From the NCBI GenBank assembly GCA_034336665.1, contig CM067592.1:35653889-35717888 (forward strand): 64,000 nucleotides of DNA, in the 5' to 3' direction. Origin of the DNA: Luscinia megarhynchos. Its lineage: Eukaryota; Chordata; Aves; Passeriformes; Turdidae. Positions within the stretch are counted from its first letter, which is position 1. Each line of letters starts with the position of its first letter. Shown piece by piece: positions 12,418-25,534 of the stretch. Made by a program: the position numbers and the translations under genes. The notes under the pieces were generated by a model, which ran no database searches, was not told where the DNA came from, and worked only from the letters and a program-made list of their open reading frames with translations.

Positions 12418-12485
12418 CAAAACCCAACAAAAAAACTCAAAAAATGACAAAAAACCCCAAACAAACAAACAAACAAAAAAAACCC
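12418..12485. repeat. A-rich AAAC simple repeat
   Basis: AACAAAAAAACTCAAAAAAT followed by (AAAC)n near 12459-12475 and an A run. Confidence 0.75.
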
Positions 12486-13486
12486 ATATGCACACAAAAA
12501 AGCAATTATGTTCTGAAGACTTTGAATAAAATAATTGCTACACAGATATTATGGAGGTTTAGAGGATATTAACGATATAGGGATCTTCTTATTTACGGAT
12601 GTCCTTCAATTAGATAAAAGTGTTGATTAAAGGAATGTACTCATTTTGTTCTACCACCTCGCTGAAGACAAAGCTCTGACAACAATACCTTGATTTATTT
12701 GACCTAAATCATTCCAGGACACTCCAAAAGGCAAGAAGATAAAAATTGAGAAAAATACTAAGGCTAAAGACAAGGATTAAAGGTAAGGACATTGCAGTTT
12801 TAAAAATCAGAATTAAAGCCCTTGGTAGAATATTCCGTAAAGAAAATAGTATCTTATAGCAACTGTAATTTAGAAAAGCCAGCCTTGATTTCAGCTGTCC
12901 ATTTAGGCAAAGCGACTATGCAACTCTGGACTTCTCTGAGTGTGTCCTTGGACAATTCACTTTTATTCCGAGGATCATCTGATTCAGAAACATTCCTATC
13001 TGTACTATGTGGCAACACTTAATGCTACCAAACACATTTACTTAATGGAAATTATGATGAATATTGCTTTTAATAAGGAAAAAGCAAAACTTCTCCTCCA
13101 CTGTAAGATAACAGTGTTATTTTAGCACAGTTTCAGAGTTTCTCATTACATTGTGCTGCTTTAAAATCAGTTTTTGATGTCATCTCATGTGAACACCCAA
13201 GAGCAACTTTACTTCAGATGATTTTGTAAAACCAGACTATAGAAATGCTAACATTAGAATTATACAAACAACTTTTATGTGTTGTTGGATAACACTTTTC
13301 AAATGCAAAAGTTGACTGTGCTGGAATAGATCAATCTATTAAGAATTTAATTTTTTATTAGAGTAATACCTTTTCAGCACAATGCAATTCTTCCTAATAC
13401 TACATTAAAAAGAGTCATAAAGTGTATTTATAACAGAATTAATAATAGCTTTATAAAAATGTGTGACTTGTATTTAACAGTCATTA
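12486..13486. other. AT-rich intergenic sequence, nothing recognised
   Basis: No supportable gene, RNA or repeat. Confidence 0.5.
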
Positions 13487-13605
13487 GAGAATCACAGAGA
13501 GTCACAGAATTAATTAGGCTGCAAAAGACCTTTGAGAGCATCAAGTCCAACCTATGACCTAACACCTCCTCATCAACTAAACCACAGCACTGAATGTTGA
13601 TCTTC
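13487..13605 (-). mobile_element. CR1 LINE 3'-end fragment
   Basis: Inverted CR1 tail: AGAATCACAGAGAGTCACAG, then GCTGCAAAAGACCTTTGAGA and GCATCAAGTCCAACCTATGA, the reverse complement of the usual CR1 ending. Only the terminal 120 bp or so is left. Confidence 0.85.
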
Positions 13606-14873
13606 AGAGGTATGCTCTGTTTACTGTTCAGTAATGGAAATGACTGCTGGTTTGATCCTTTCTCCAGTGAAGGAAATTCTTTAGTGGGGATGAAGAAGAC
13701 CTTCAAGATGGAAAGCTCAGGGGATACCAAATTAAGATATAAGAACTGTATTCCTTTATTGCCGTTAGACTGTGTGCCTAATATGAAATAACTGAGAAGA
13801 TAAAAGTTTTTTTCAATTACAACATTCATGCGATTAGAATTGGGTATATGAACAACTATATTCTCTCCACTGCCTTTTTTAAAAGTTACCAAAATTTGAA
13901 GTATTCATAGCCAGGAGTACACCTCATTCAAACTTTCCATTACTGTCTTAAACATCTAGAACAATTTTTCTTTATTTACTTTTAATCCAGATAAAAAGGT
14001 TCTGATTGTATGAATGTATGAATATTTAAAAATAGATGATATTTAATTTGATAGGTTAGAAAGTGACAGTATTCTATTGCTACTTTGACATATTGCAAAC
14101 CAAACCAAAATTATGTTGACATTTACTTTCAAATGAGACACAATGATATGCAAAATTCCAGCTTGTATCAAAACTGTATGTTTTCCACTGGTCAAACAGG
14201 ATTACATTACTTGATTTGAAAATCAAATCAGAAATTTAAATGGTACAACAGAAACAATACTATGAAACAATTTCCATAAACAATGTCTTGGAACAGAAAC
14301 ATAAAAAAAAATTGATATTTAGTCACTAAATCATCTGTGGAGCTTAATAAAAACAATTAAACCTAATTTTAAAACAAAATTCTTAATCACAGCATGCTTG
14401 TCCAAGGGTCAAATGAGTGAAGTTCTGAGACAAAAAAAAATAAGAGGAAAGTTTTTAAAATGTTAAATATTCAACAAACATATAGACATATGTACCTCTG
14501 GAAAATTCTTTTTATCTGCTAAACTTACATAAAATGCCAACAACTTTGAAAGTGAAATCCTGACTTTATTGACATCAGTGGAAATATTTCCAGGAGTATG
14601 AATGCAAAGCCCACAGTTTCAGTTATTTCCCACTACTAGCTGGGTCTGGAAGTCTCAGAAACGCTAAATTAACTCAGCTTTGGGAAACACAAGCAATGAC
14701 TACTGCAGTGCCTCAATTAATATGAAATACACAATTTTATGTCAGAGGAAGTTTATCAATCAAGATATCATTCAAAAAGAATTATCATATATTTGAATTT
14801 GATGTTTGCATTTAAAATTAAAAGTTGATATTGCACATACATTTTGTTGTAAATCTAGATTTGTATAGATCTT
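13606..14873. other. AT-rich intergenic sequence, nothing recognised
   Basis: The 154-residue minus-strand open frame (13428-13892) runs through the CR1 fragment and low-complexity flank. It has no splice or domain support. Confidence 0.5.
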
Positions 14874-14943
14874 ACTGACAGAAAAGAAATAGTAATGGAA
14901 ATATCAGGACTGACAGAAAAGAAATAGTAATGGAAATTTGAGG
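14874..14943. repeat. Tandem duplication of 35 bp
   Basis: The unit beginning ACTGACAGAAAAGAAATAGT (14874-14908) is repeated at 14909-14943 with differences only near its 3' end. A simple local duplication. Confidence 0.9.
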
Positions 14944-16180
14944 AAGTCTGCTTCATCCATTCTTCGCTTCAGCTTTCAACCTCAAATATGTAGATAGCCT
15001 AGGTTAAACAAGAAACTGCCCTCTTCTCTCTCTTACAACTTATTGCCAACTTCTTTCTTCCAGAATGCATTCAAATAAAGAGCTGTTGCTATCATTATCC
15101 TGCTTGGGACTGAATATATAAGGCCTGGGGAGGGTTAATCTCAAAAAGTTTTAGTGCTCACCTCTGTAATCATGAATTCCGCTTAAGAGGAAGGAACTTC
15201 AGCAATGCCTCGTTCAGGCTGAAGTGCTCATTTGAAAGTAGACACTTTCAAGTAGACATTATTTTAAAGTACTTTCCTTGAGTATTTGAGCCTTGGAGTC
15301 CTATTGCTACTTTTTATTTTAGGAAACAAGGCAATAAAATATGTTACAAGTTAATCAACCTCAATTTTAAGGATGGGGAAAAGGCAGGGGGGTGGGGGGG
15401 GAAGAACTGAGCTGACAGCACATCCAAGACTGATTTTGTGCTTTCACAGAACAATTCTGCAACTTAAAATAACTAATAGAATAAATTCATTAAGAGGCTG
15501 CTTTGGGGCCAGATTCTCCCAACTCAAAACTGGCAGCACACAGTTTCAACACAAGCCAGATACCTTAAAATCTGAAGCTTCCACAGGGTTTATAGCTACT
15601 AAGGTGAATTGACATAGATTATCAAGAATTATATGTGAAGCACTGAATATGCTTGAACTTCTATTCCCACCTTGATGTTACTTCTTTGCCCAAGTAACTC
15701 ATCTAAATAGACTGACTCATATAAAGCAAATAATAAGTCAGAATTCACAAGCCATATGATATAATTTGTCAGGTTTAAGATATTTTAGACACACCTTACT
15801 ACTGACAAAGGTCTGCAACCTCCTTCTTCTTCGGAATTCATGGACCAGAGGACACATAGATCCAGGTATGAAAGAATCAAGAAAAATATTATTACTGTCT
15901 CGGTTCTGTGCTCTAACAAAGGGTTCTTGCATATCTGCTGGCCTCAGGAGCAACACCCACATCAGCAAAGCCACTGGGGTGAATCCAAGCAGCCTGCACA
16001 GCCCATCTGGTTCCAGCAGAGCAAGCAGCATGATCACCACAACTCTCAGGACAGCCAAATACAGATGACACCCAATAGTTAAACATAGGAGAATTCCTCT
16101 AATACTTATGGGAAATTAATGGCATGCATAACTATTTCTAAGTTCCTCAACTGATCTCTATTCTCTGCTTCCAATTTAGG
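14944..16180. other. Intergenic sequence, nothing recognised
   Basis: Two overlapping antisense frames of about 100 residues occur at 15738-16068. The minus one begins with a hydrophobic stretch but starts from a non-ATG codon, and no family is recognisable. I do not call a gene. Confidence 0.45.
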
Positions 16181-16273
16181 CAACAGCAACAACAACAACA
16201 ACAGCAACAACAACAACAATAATAATAATAATAATAATAATTAGTAGTAGTAGTAGTAGTAGTAATAGTAGTA
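16181..16273. repeat. Compound trinucleotide microsatellite (CAA)n(TAA)n(TAG)n
   Basis: CAA units with CAG interruptions (16181-16218) pass into AAT units (about 16219-16240) and then TAG units (16242-16273). Three different trinucleotide motifs are joined without spacers. Confidence 0.95.
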
Positions 16274-19200
16274 TTTTGTGCATTTTTACCTTCTGAACAT
16301 TGTGTTTGGGGCTGATAAGCATTTTCTCAGCTGTTAGAGGTAAGAAAAACAACAAATAAGAAGTTGACTGCAAATCTTAACCAGCACAGCAAGAAATGCA
16401 ACCCAGCCTCATGGGTTTGATGAAAAGCAAGATAAAACAAATAATTTAGAAATAATATGGGCACAGAAACAACACCCAAGAACATGGAAACTAACTTCAT
16501 CTTGCAAACACCATCTGAACAGTCAAGAATATTACACTAAACTTATCTATAATAACTCTTCTTAGAAACCTGGTTTTCAGGTTATCAGCCCAAAATAATT
16601 CTCAAAGCAAGCCTATCCCATATGCTTTTGCTTGCATGCCTTCTGCAAGAGTAATTCTCAAATATCCTTGATTTCCTTTTTCTTGCTAAATGAAGTCTAA
16701 AACCAAAGCCCTTTGTTTCAGATAACTTCTTTGTACATCCTGTTCTCTACAAACTAAGTATTAGAAACTAATTTTCTTTTGTACGACCTCAAAGATTTTT
16801 CAGACACCACAACAATTTTATCAATTATATTTCTTTGATAAAATTCAAGAGAACATCTTGATAAAATGATGCAGGTGAAGATTTCATTTTTAGACCATTT
16901 CATGAAATATAGCAGGCACTGGTGTTATTTATCTGATCATGAAGAGTGTTGGCAGGAACTTTTCATACCAAATTTGTCAGCGAAAAACCCTGCTCCATAA
17001 AAGTACTGCAAGACCTTGTTCTTTCTTAAGTAATTGGCTGTTCAAGAGAAAAACAATCCCTTATAAATTAAATATTTCATCCTGGCATTTCATGCCTCAT
17101 CAACTATACAGCTGTACTGGCTTCATTTCAGTTTCCTTTTCTCATGTCTACTCTCCAACACGGTTTTAACCTATTTTCCAATGTGGTATTATATTCTCTA
17201 GGTCTCCCATCCTACTACACAGTGCTCAGGAGCAGCTGCCTACACAGAAATGTAGCCACAGTCCTTAGGACCTTTTAGTGCAGTCAGTGAGGTGTCTGCA
17301 CATCAGAGGCCATCAGCTTTGGATGGACAGATTTCCCTTTTGTGATCCTGCCCCATATCCCCATTAACTTCTGGGACACCTGAACTACAGCAGTCCTTCA
17401 GCAAACTAAAAATCATCTGCTATTACTTTGAGTTTGGCGAGAAAAGTTAAGTTCAAAATCACAGGACAGGCTGCAGAAAAAGTGACTGAAGTTCTTCCAT
17501 TTGACTAAACTGGAAATATCTGAGCTGTGGCTAGCCACATTTATCCATGATACAGTCAGGATAGCATGATAAACACTTTTCCAAGTGGGGTTGAGAGGCA
17601 TGGCCGAAGGCAAGCAGGACCTGCAGAGCAATGCAAAGTGCCAGTGAGAGGCATTAGAACCATATAACTCAGCCCAGGACTCAGCAGGTTGGTCTCACTA
17701 TGCCTTACAGAGACAGCTCTATCATATATCTTTGTACACTACACAGTGCAAACACGTGTTGATGGACCCACAGGGGAGCCAACAATGGCAGAGCTCTGAC
17801 CACATGGCACATCTGGCCCCCATCTCCTTGGGATGGCAAGAAGGGATGCTGCTGGAGACCTTGGGCATTGTGTCTTCCTGAACCGGCGTAAAAGCTTGTT
17901 CCCAGATCAGCCAACCTTGAAACACTTGTTCCTAAAATGATAAATACCTATTCAAACACATTTGTACATATTTATTTAGTATCATTTAAAAAATGGAAAA
18001 AAAAAGCCAACTAATCAAACATAACCTAAAGAATCCCAACTGACTAACCAAACAAAAACATCTACCAGAACACCCCAACCAACTCCAGAATCTAGTTGTT
18101 AAGAAAAGTATTTCAACAAAAGACAGCTTCATATGACTTATTCTGTAGTGCCACAAGAGGACACTCTTGAACAGTGTTGTTTTTTTTTTAATGAGGACAA
18201 AAGCTTTGCAAGTTATTTTGTATTCGGTGGTAAACAGATTTCTAATCCCCAGCAACCTAGGAGATAAGGACATCTCTTCATATTCATTCAATCTTACTAA
18301 GTTCAAATTTCAGGCAGTAAATAATCAACAAATTTTGTTATTATAGCTGTTTTAAAAGTTTTGGATAAACTAACAGCTGTATCCCCTTTTTAAAGTTGCC
18401 TTAGCCTTGGTTGATAGAGCTTTATCTTATACCCTGATCACAGCTTTTCTCTAAAATCGTATAATGGATTTTGCACTTTGGTTACAACACTGTTGGAAAA
18501 ATACTGTTTCCATATGTATGAAACTCTGGTACCAATAAGTGAATAACTGTGTACCTTGTCTATAATTGCTAGAAGCAGCTAGGTATGTATACTTTTTTAA
18601 AAAAATACAACTTAGGAAATACATTTGAGAAATGTAAAACTACGCTCTTAAAATTAGTGACTGTATTAAAAGTATTGAAAAAACTACAGTGACATTGCTT
18701 CATAATTATTTTAAAGTCATTGGGTAAAAGTTTTTTAGATGGAACAAAGCAAGTGATTACAATATTACATTAAAACATCCAAGATGATCCAATAATCACT
18801 TTGGGGCAAAAGGAAAAGAAAGAAAGAAAATATCTTGCTTCTTTATAGTCAGCTCTGTGGAATAAGTGTTTACAACAACACGTAAAATTTACCTCCATTT
18901 TGGTTTTTATATTACCTGTTGTAAGTCCTGTGGCCTGAACAGGAACCAAAAGAAAAAATAGTTGAACGATAAGTTAACATCTTCATACACACATCTTAAC
19001 AATAAACTGGTTAGAAACAATAGAATTTAAGACAGCTGGTGATGCTGGTTATATTTGGGTTAAACGTGTTCCGTATTTAACTTCATTTAAAAGTCATAAT
19101 GAAAGTGAGTGATAGAGTTATCCAAGTTGAATAGGACTTTAACACTTTTACCAAAATAGTTAGTTGTTTTGCAGGGAGGAGAGGAACCTCAAGTTGTTCT

Positions 19201-20460
19201 TCAGGGGTGCTAAACTACCCTTTTAAATTTGACTTTCATCATGGCAGCAATTAAATAGGTGCAGGACATCCTAATTACCTGAGCCTTGACCAGTGTGTCT
19301 GGCTCTGGGATATTCTGCTAAGACTTGCTTGGGTCCTTCATATCTCTTCACTGATTTTAGTTCAGTCTGATGTGGTACCTACCTTTAAAACAGTTTTTCC
19401 CACATTACTAGCTCCTGTCTTCATTGCAGCATTTCCAATAGGCTAAATCAACTACACACTCACCAAAACCAGGAAGGATTTGGAAAAATAAAACAGGAAG
19501 AAATTCAGAATAAAGCAATCTCTGAAGATTATTCAGTTTATTGCTGATAATGCCACTGTGGTTTTTGTCATTTCTACGTTTTGTTTCATAATCTATATGG
19601 GAGCCAAACACTTGGATAAATACAGCAGGAAATAGGATTATACTCCTTACTTCATATATCTTTGGAGAGAATATAAACACCACAATAATCAAGGCTTTCT
19701 AGTGTATAGAGTTTTTAAATGTTTAGCTAGTTGGGAGGTCTACTTTATTAACATGTAATAGTGATTACATAATTTTAGGTTTGCTATATTCTTTTTCCTA
19801 AGTTGCTACTTTGTGATGCGTTACTCGAGCTTTTGGGAGAAATACCTTGTGATTTTAGAGTTTTGATGATCAATTTTTACTAAATGCACTTCTTGCTGAC
19901 CTGTCAAGTCAATATGGAAAGTACAACCATAAAGCCAGAGCTGTTACTCAGAGGCAGCAGTGACACCTACAGAGCCAAAATCTTTGAAACAGATGTTTCA
20001 TAAGGGTCCTGATGTTTCATAAAGTTTCTGAGAGTGCTATTATAGTATAGTTGTGTGGTTTTAACAAATATTTCAAAGTGAGTGCTGCAATGCAAGTCAT
20101 AAAAATTTGCACATATGCACTGTTACAGACTTCAAAAAATTGGTCTAGCACACAGTGTTCAGGAATAAGTTGTACATGTTTTACAGCTCAGGGGCTATGC
20201 TGAAGTTCAGTACAATTGTTTGTACATCCAGAGTGTGTACTAAATCTGCACATGAGAGGTGAAAGAAGAGAGGCTTTGGAAATGACATTTTGACAGGTGG
20301 AGCTTTCTGCTTTGGGGAGGGCAACTGCCTAAATCAGAACAGTGGAGGAGACTTTGATCAGAAGAGCAACAAACACAAAGGAGGAAGTCATGACTACATG
20401 ACTGGCAGTAGAAATTCTGTTTTCAGGTTCTGAGCTCCCTTTCCCACATGCAACCTGCCT
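16274..20460. other. AT-rich intergenic sequence, nothing recognised
   Basis: No exon, RNA gene or recognisable transposon could be supported. An A/C-rich patch lies at 17996-18090. Confidence 0.5.
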
Positions 20461-20496
20461 GCTGTGCTATTGTAAGACCACTTACAATAGTACAGC
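20461..20496. repeat. Hairpin, 16-bp arms, 4-base loop
   Basis: The left arm GCTGTGCTATTGTAAG (20461-20476), loop ACCA, and right arm CTTACAATAGTACAGC (20481-20496) pair at all 16 positions, 15 Watson-Crick and one G-T. It is far shorter than a typical miRNA precursor. Confidence 0.85.
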
Positions 20497-23400
20497 TATG
20501 GGGCACTGTGACAAAGGCTGCTCACACATTAAAAGATGAGTCCTTTCTCTGTGCGCCGGTAACACTTCAGCTGTTTAGAAATGTGATGTTTTATCTCATT
20601 TCTGAGGTTCCAAAATAACTTTTTGGGAAAAAAAAGTGTGTGGGAAAGGGCAGAGGGAATCAGTGAAGAGGATGTCCCATACATCTGAGACTGCAAAAGT
20701 TGTGGGGATATAATGATGGTCTTAAATAGATAGTAACATTTCTGGTGATCTGTCCAAAGAAAATACAAGTCAGCTATGCTGGCTTAACACTAGGTTGAAA
20801 TTTCAAGAGCAAATTAGACAGCTATGAAGCAAAATTGACTCAATCTATTTTTCACTACCAGTTGATGTTTATTTTGCTTTTATGCCCATTAGTGCAGCAG
20901 AGATATTTCATTACATTGCCTTTGCTACTGCAGTTCCCTGTGGTCATATCAGGATCTCAGGCAGAAGTGGCACATGCCATGTTCTAGGCAAGGCCAGTAA
21001 AGCAGTGGTGATGGTCACTGTGCTACTGAGTTAGGCATGTCAAGTGTTTATTCCCTTCTGAGTGAGGATTACAGCTGTTGACTTAGCTTTCAAGAAGTAG
21101 ATTTAAGCAAACTTGGCGCTGAGAAGCCTTTACTCTGGGTTTGACTTTGCCAAAATCCTTTTTTTTCATACCCAAAGTGCATGTCTTTGTGTACATACAG
21201 CTCTATCTCGGGGAAGAACCTGAATATCTGAGAATATGAAGATTTTTGAGAAAAACACATTAGATGACATTTAAGTTTCTATTGGGAGGATTATTGCACT
21301 AGGAATTAATTCAAAAGTACCTGCAGCTTAATCAAAACTTCTCTTTAGGGAATTATTAATGTATATAATATTGAAACACAGAAAATATTTTAAAATGTAT
21401 TTAAGGCTTTTCAGGACATAGTACATGCAGTAGAGCTTTTCATGATGTATTTGAAATAAAATATATATTATTACAAATGAGAAGCTTTCCATACAGCTTT
21501 TTCTAGAAACAGGTGCCCTATTCTGTCAACATGATCATTCATCATTCTTCTATCAAAAAAATACTTACTATTACACTTACTAATTACTATAATATTTATT
21601 AATACTTACTAATTATATGCTTATTGTACATTTAAATACATATTTAAATCTTGATATATATATTTAAATAGATTCAAAGAATACAGTTAATTATTCTTCA
21701 ATCAAATAAATGTGACCTATTTCACCTGAATTTTTAGTCCATTTAAACCAATTATGTTTCTTCATCTTTTGCAACTAGCAGTTAGTAGGTAATATTTGTT
21801 CATCATGACACTGATGAAGATTCTGGGGGGCCACTATGCTTCTCCAAAGTATCTGCCATCTCATGAGCTCAACAAACATTTCTTCAGAGAAATTAAAATG
21901 AGGTAATATGGGAAAGGTCAGTATGAAATAAACAGGTAATTTTTCAAGCATATGTTGAATATTTACTTGTAAAACTATATTTTGTATTCCATTGCTATAT
22001 GATGCTGAAGCAGAAATTAGTGCCTTATGGTTCTTCAGTGTAGCACACGAGCACTGAGCTGTGGTTGATGTGTGTGTGATGAGTTGTGCCACAGCCACGA
22101 ATTCATACTACACCATTAAGGGACAAGTAGTGCCCATGCTTTCTAGGAGTGAGCTACAAGACCCACGGGCAAACTGTGAACCTTTCTAACAGTTCAGAAT
22201 AGGATCGCTGCAGGGAGTTCATCTGGCTGAGACGAGCATCAATCACCTGCCTTCAGAGAAAAGAACCCCAAGCACAACAGCTTCTAAATGTCACAGCAGC
22301 TCCCTCAGATTTCTGAGGATAAAGCTGATGAGGAAACCACCTTTGTAAAGGGCAGAATGACTGTGGGATCAGTCTAGTAGTATGGCATGCAACAGCTGTG
22401 ACAGCTGATATCTTCACAAGGTGTCTCAGACACATCTTTTTCTATATAAGATGACAGCTTTAAGGAAATCTACAGCAAATCCATGCAAACAGAAGAGAGA
22501 ATTACCTCCTTTGGGATTTAAGCGCAACAAAAGCCAACACAACCAAACAAATTTTATGCACCTTGACTTCTAGATGAAGTTTCCTACCTTCTGGTGCTTG
22601 AGATCTCCGGTTTGGTCAATCCATCTGCTGTCAAGGGCATACAGTGACCACTAGCACCAAAAAATGCAGCCTGATTTCTTCAAATGCTGCACCTCTGGCA
22701 TGGCATGTCACTGAGTTGTAATTCTAGAGAAATTTGTGTGATGATTCAGAAAGAAGTTATGGGAAATGCTGAGTTTCTACCCAAAGTAAAAGTACTTTGT
22801 TTTACAAATGCTACTTTCATAAATTATAGCAGGGACTTCAGAATACAAACAATGTTGAGGAGGATATTTTATTCTTATGTTAAGGAAGGAACACAACCTC
22901 TTTTGAAGGCTGTATTACAGCCATCATCCTTTCAACTGAATAAATAGGTCTACCTGTACTATATTTTCCTGCATTTTACCTTTGAAATCGCCAGAGTCTA
23001 TTCAGATTTTGGCACTTTCTATACAGTACAGTAATATCTTCATCTAAAAGTTTTATGTGTTCAGGAAGTATCTTCTATTTCTCCTAGCTTGTCAGAATTA
23101 TAATCAATTGCTTCTTTGCAATTGACTGTACATTTTTCACCAAATACTTTTGCTCTGTCAGAGCTCCAAACCAACTAAATGTAAGACAGCACAGCTTTTC
23201 CTACATAACCATCTAGCCAGACCTGCCTCTGAACTGTTGCAGCTGTATGTCCACTGCAAGGGCCTGAGTGTAAAACTAGCCCCTCAGTTTTTACTTTGTG
23301 TGCAGCCACTGTATCTCAGGACCCTGACTCACTCTTATGTGGTAACCAGGCAAACCAACAGCCTCTCAGTAAAGGAGCCTGAAGATGTGTTAATAACATC

Positions 23401-23990
23401 CTATTTTAAAGTACTTTTCAGTGTCTCACCAACTGATGAATAAAGTAAATAATATTGAGAACATTGTAAAAGTCATAAGAAATTGTACTACATTATAATC
23501 CAGGTACTTTGTGACAAAAAGTATTATTTATAGAAAATCTTTCCCCATAAGAACTGTCATAATTACAGAAAGCTTTTCTCCAGTGTAATTTTATTAGGGA
23601 TTCCTGCCATCATATCAACATACAAAACAATCAGGATGTTGACATATAGAAATGTGAAATTCACTGTACAAAGATAAGGCTCAAGTTACAGGTATATTTT
23701 CCCCTTACACTCCATGAAATAAAACCATTTTTAATTCTTCCCAGAGTTGTGTTTATAAATGTTAGACAAACCACAAAATATATTTCAAGTACATAACATT
23801 TTACAATATAATCCAAGCACAGACAGAAATACACAATACTGTACCTATAGACACTCCATAGTCCAAGTCTGCCATCTTTACTAGTGAAAAGCTGCTACCC
23901 TCTCTGAACGTGCCCAGCCACACCCTTCTGTGTGTGATATGGTCCTGCCCTCTAAGTTATATGACTTTCATGATTTTTATTAGTAAAATG

Positions 23991-23993
<3 letters not shown>
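20497..23993. other. AT-rich intergenic sequence
   Basis: No gene seen. A short perfect inverted repeat lies at 23104-23125 (TCAATTGC, six bases, GCAATTGA). Frames up to about 107 residues (21775-22098) have no recognisable domain. Confidence 0.5.

Positions 23994-24062
<69 letters not shown>
23994..24062. repeat. Uninterrupted (TA)n microsatellite, about 34 units
   Basis: A pure TA dinucleotide array of about 69 bp. Pure, long arrays like this are usually polymorphic and can be collapsed or expanded in assembly. Confidence 0.98.
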
Positions 24063-24065
<3 letters not shown>

Positions 24066-25528
24066 ATAAATTTATTAGTTAAATTACTTTGATAGACCAG
24101 AGAATATAGGAAGGAAAGGGGAGGATTTTAAAAGGCCAGGTCTGAATGTATGCACATGGTTAGCAAACACAAGCACATGTGCACACACATTGCATTAAAC
24201 CCTATATAAAACTTCACTGCACTGCACAATTGTTGAGATTACGTTCTCATGCAACTGAGCTGTTTTCTGACTCTGATTTCTAAGAGTTAAGTCAAGCATT
24301 ACAATACTCCTACTTCTGGAGTGCTGTAATTAAAATCTATCATACTCTTTTTTTTTTTTTGAAGTGGTTATCAGATTTTCTAGGAGGTTGTTTGGAACCA
24401 TGTCTTCACAGTCCAGCAGGATGTCTGCACTCACAGCCTTCACCACTGAAAACACCTTTTCTGACCCCTTTGTTTAGCAACAATGCAAATGAGTAATTTC
24501 CAGGGTAGACCAAATGTCTACATTTGTTCACTCTCCATTTCTATTAGGCTGAATCATTATTATCTTGTGGGAAAGGATCATACAGCTGCAAGTAGCATAG
24601 GAAGAAATAGACAATAAGTAACTAATCATAAGTGATTCTTCTGGGAAACAGATTAGCAAGGACAAAGACAAAACCACAATTGTTTAATTTAGTCTTTGTT
24701 GGAAGGGAGACAAATAGCAATCCAAAAGTTTTCAGCTGAGGAAAGGAATTCCTAAGCCACATAACTGTTTTGTCTTTCAAAAACTGGAGAAGATTAGAAG
24801 GGAAGGAAAAATCCTCTATGAAAATTGACATTTTAAAACTAGACACTGGCAAAGGCTTACAAGAGAAAACTAAGCAAAAGAGATTCCCTGATATTGAAAC
24901 TAAAGGAATTTATTTAGTAGGAATTAGACATGTGGTTACAATGTGTTAAATGCACATCTAATAAAATAGCCTCAAATATGTCCCCAGTTCATAAAGGTCT
25001 AAGCAGGAGAAAGAGTCTGAAGCCAAAATTGCTTCATTTAAAAATGAAACAAGGCTGCACTAAGATTGTGGGAGAGGAGGAATAAAAACTTTCTTGTCCT
25101 AAATACAACTTCTGTAGTATATTTGAGGGCTTTCAAATGTTCTCAGCTTTGACAAGATTTTATGCAAGTATATTCTCTAAGCTATATTGGAATACCTTTA
25201 GACATACAAATCCATGTTACACAAAATAGCATTAGATCTTGTAACTGGGCTCATAATAACAAGGAATGAGGGTAAGTATGGTGCTATATGTGAAAGAAGC
25301 ATATTAGTATGCACAGAAAATATGTTGTCTTAGAGATTATTCATAAAGGGTACCAAGCATGAAGTTGCATCTCTTAAAGTCTTTAAGCCTTTAATTGTGA
25401 GCCAGTAGATTATTTTTATATCAACTGTACAGCCTAATGCTTTGCTTTTTAAAAGAAGTATGAAAAATTTATTCCTTTTTCACCTTTTCATCTTTATGGT
25501 TTTTAAAAGTAGCTCACTCACCTACTAA
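24063..25528. other. AT-rich sequence downstream of FRMD3, nothing recognised
   Basis: Lies beyond the first candidate FRMD3 polyadenylation signals. Further minus-strand AATAAA matches exist, for example at 25473-25468, so part of it could be alternative 3' UTR. Confidence 0.4.
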
Positions 25529-25534
25529 TTTATT
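25529..25534 (-). terminator. Candidate FRMD3 polyadenylation signal AATAAA
   Basis: This is the first minus-strand AATAAA that I find after the FRMD3 stop codon at 26512, about 980 bases downstream. A second lies at 25473-25468. Which one is used cannot be decided from sequence alone. Confidence 0.4.

Noticed and set aside
15738..16068. Overlapping antisense frames of about 100 residues, one with a leader-like hydrophobic start
   Set aside because: The minus frame starts from a non-ATG codon, no family is recognised and no splice structure is present.
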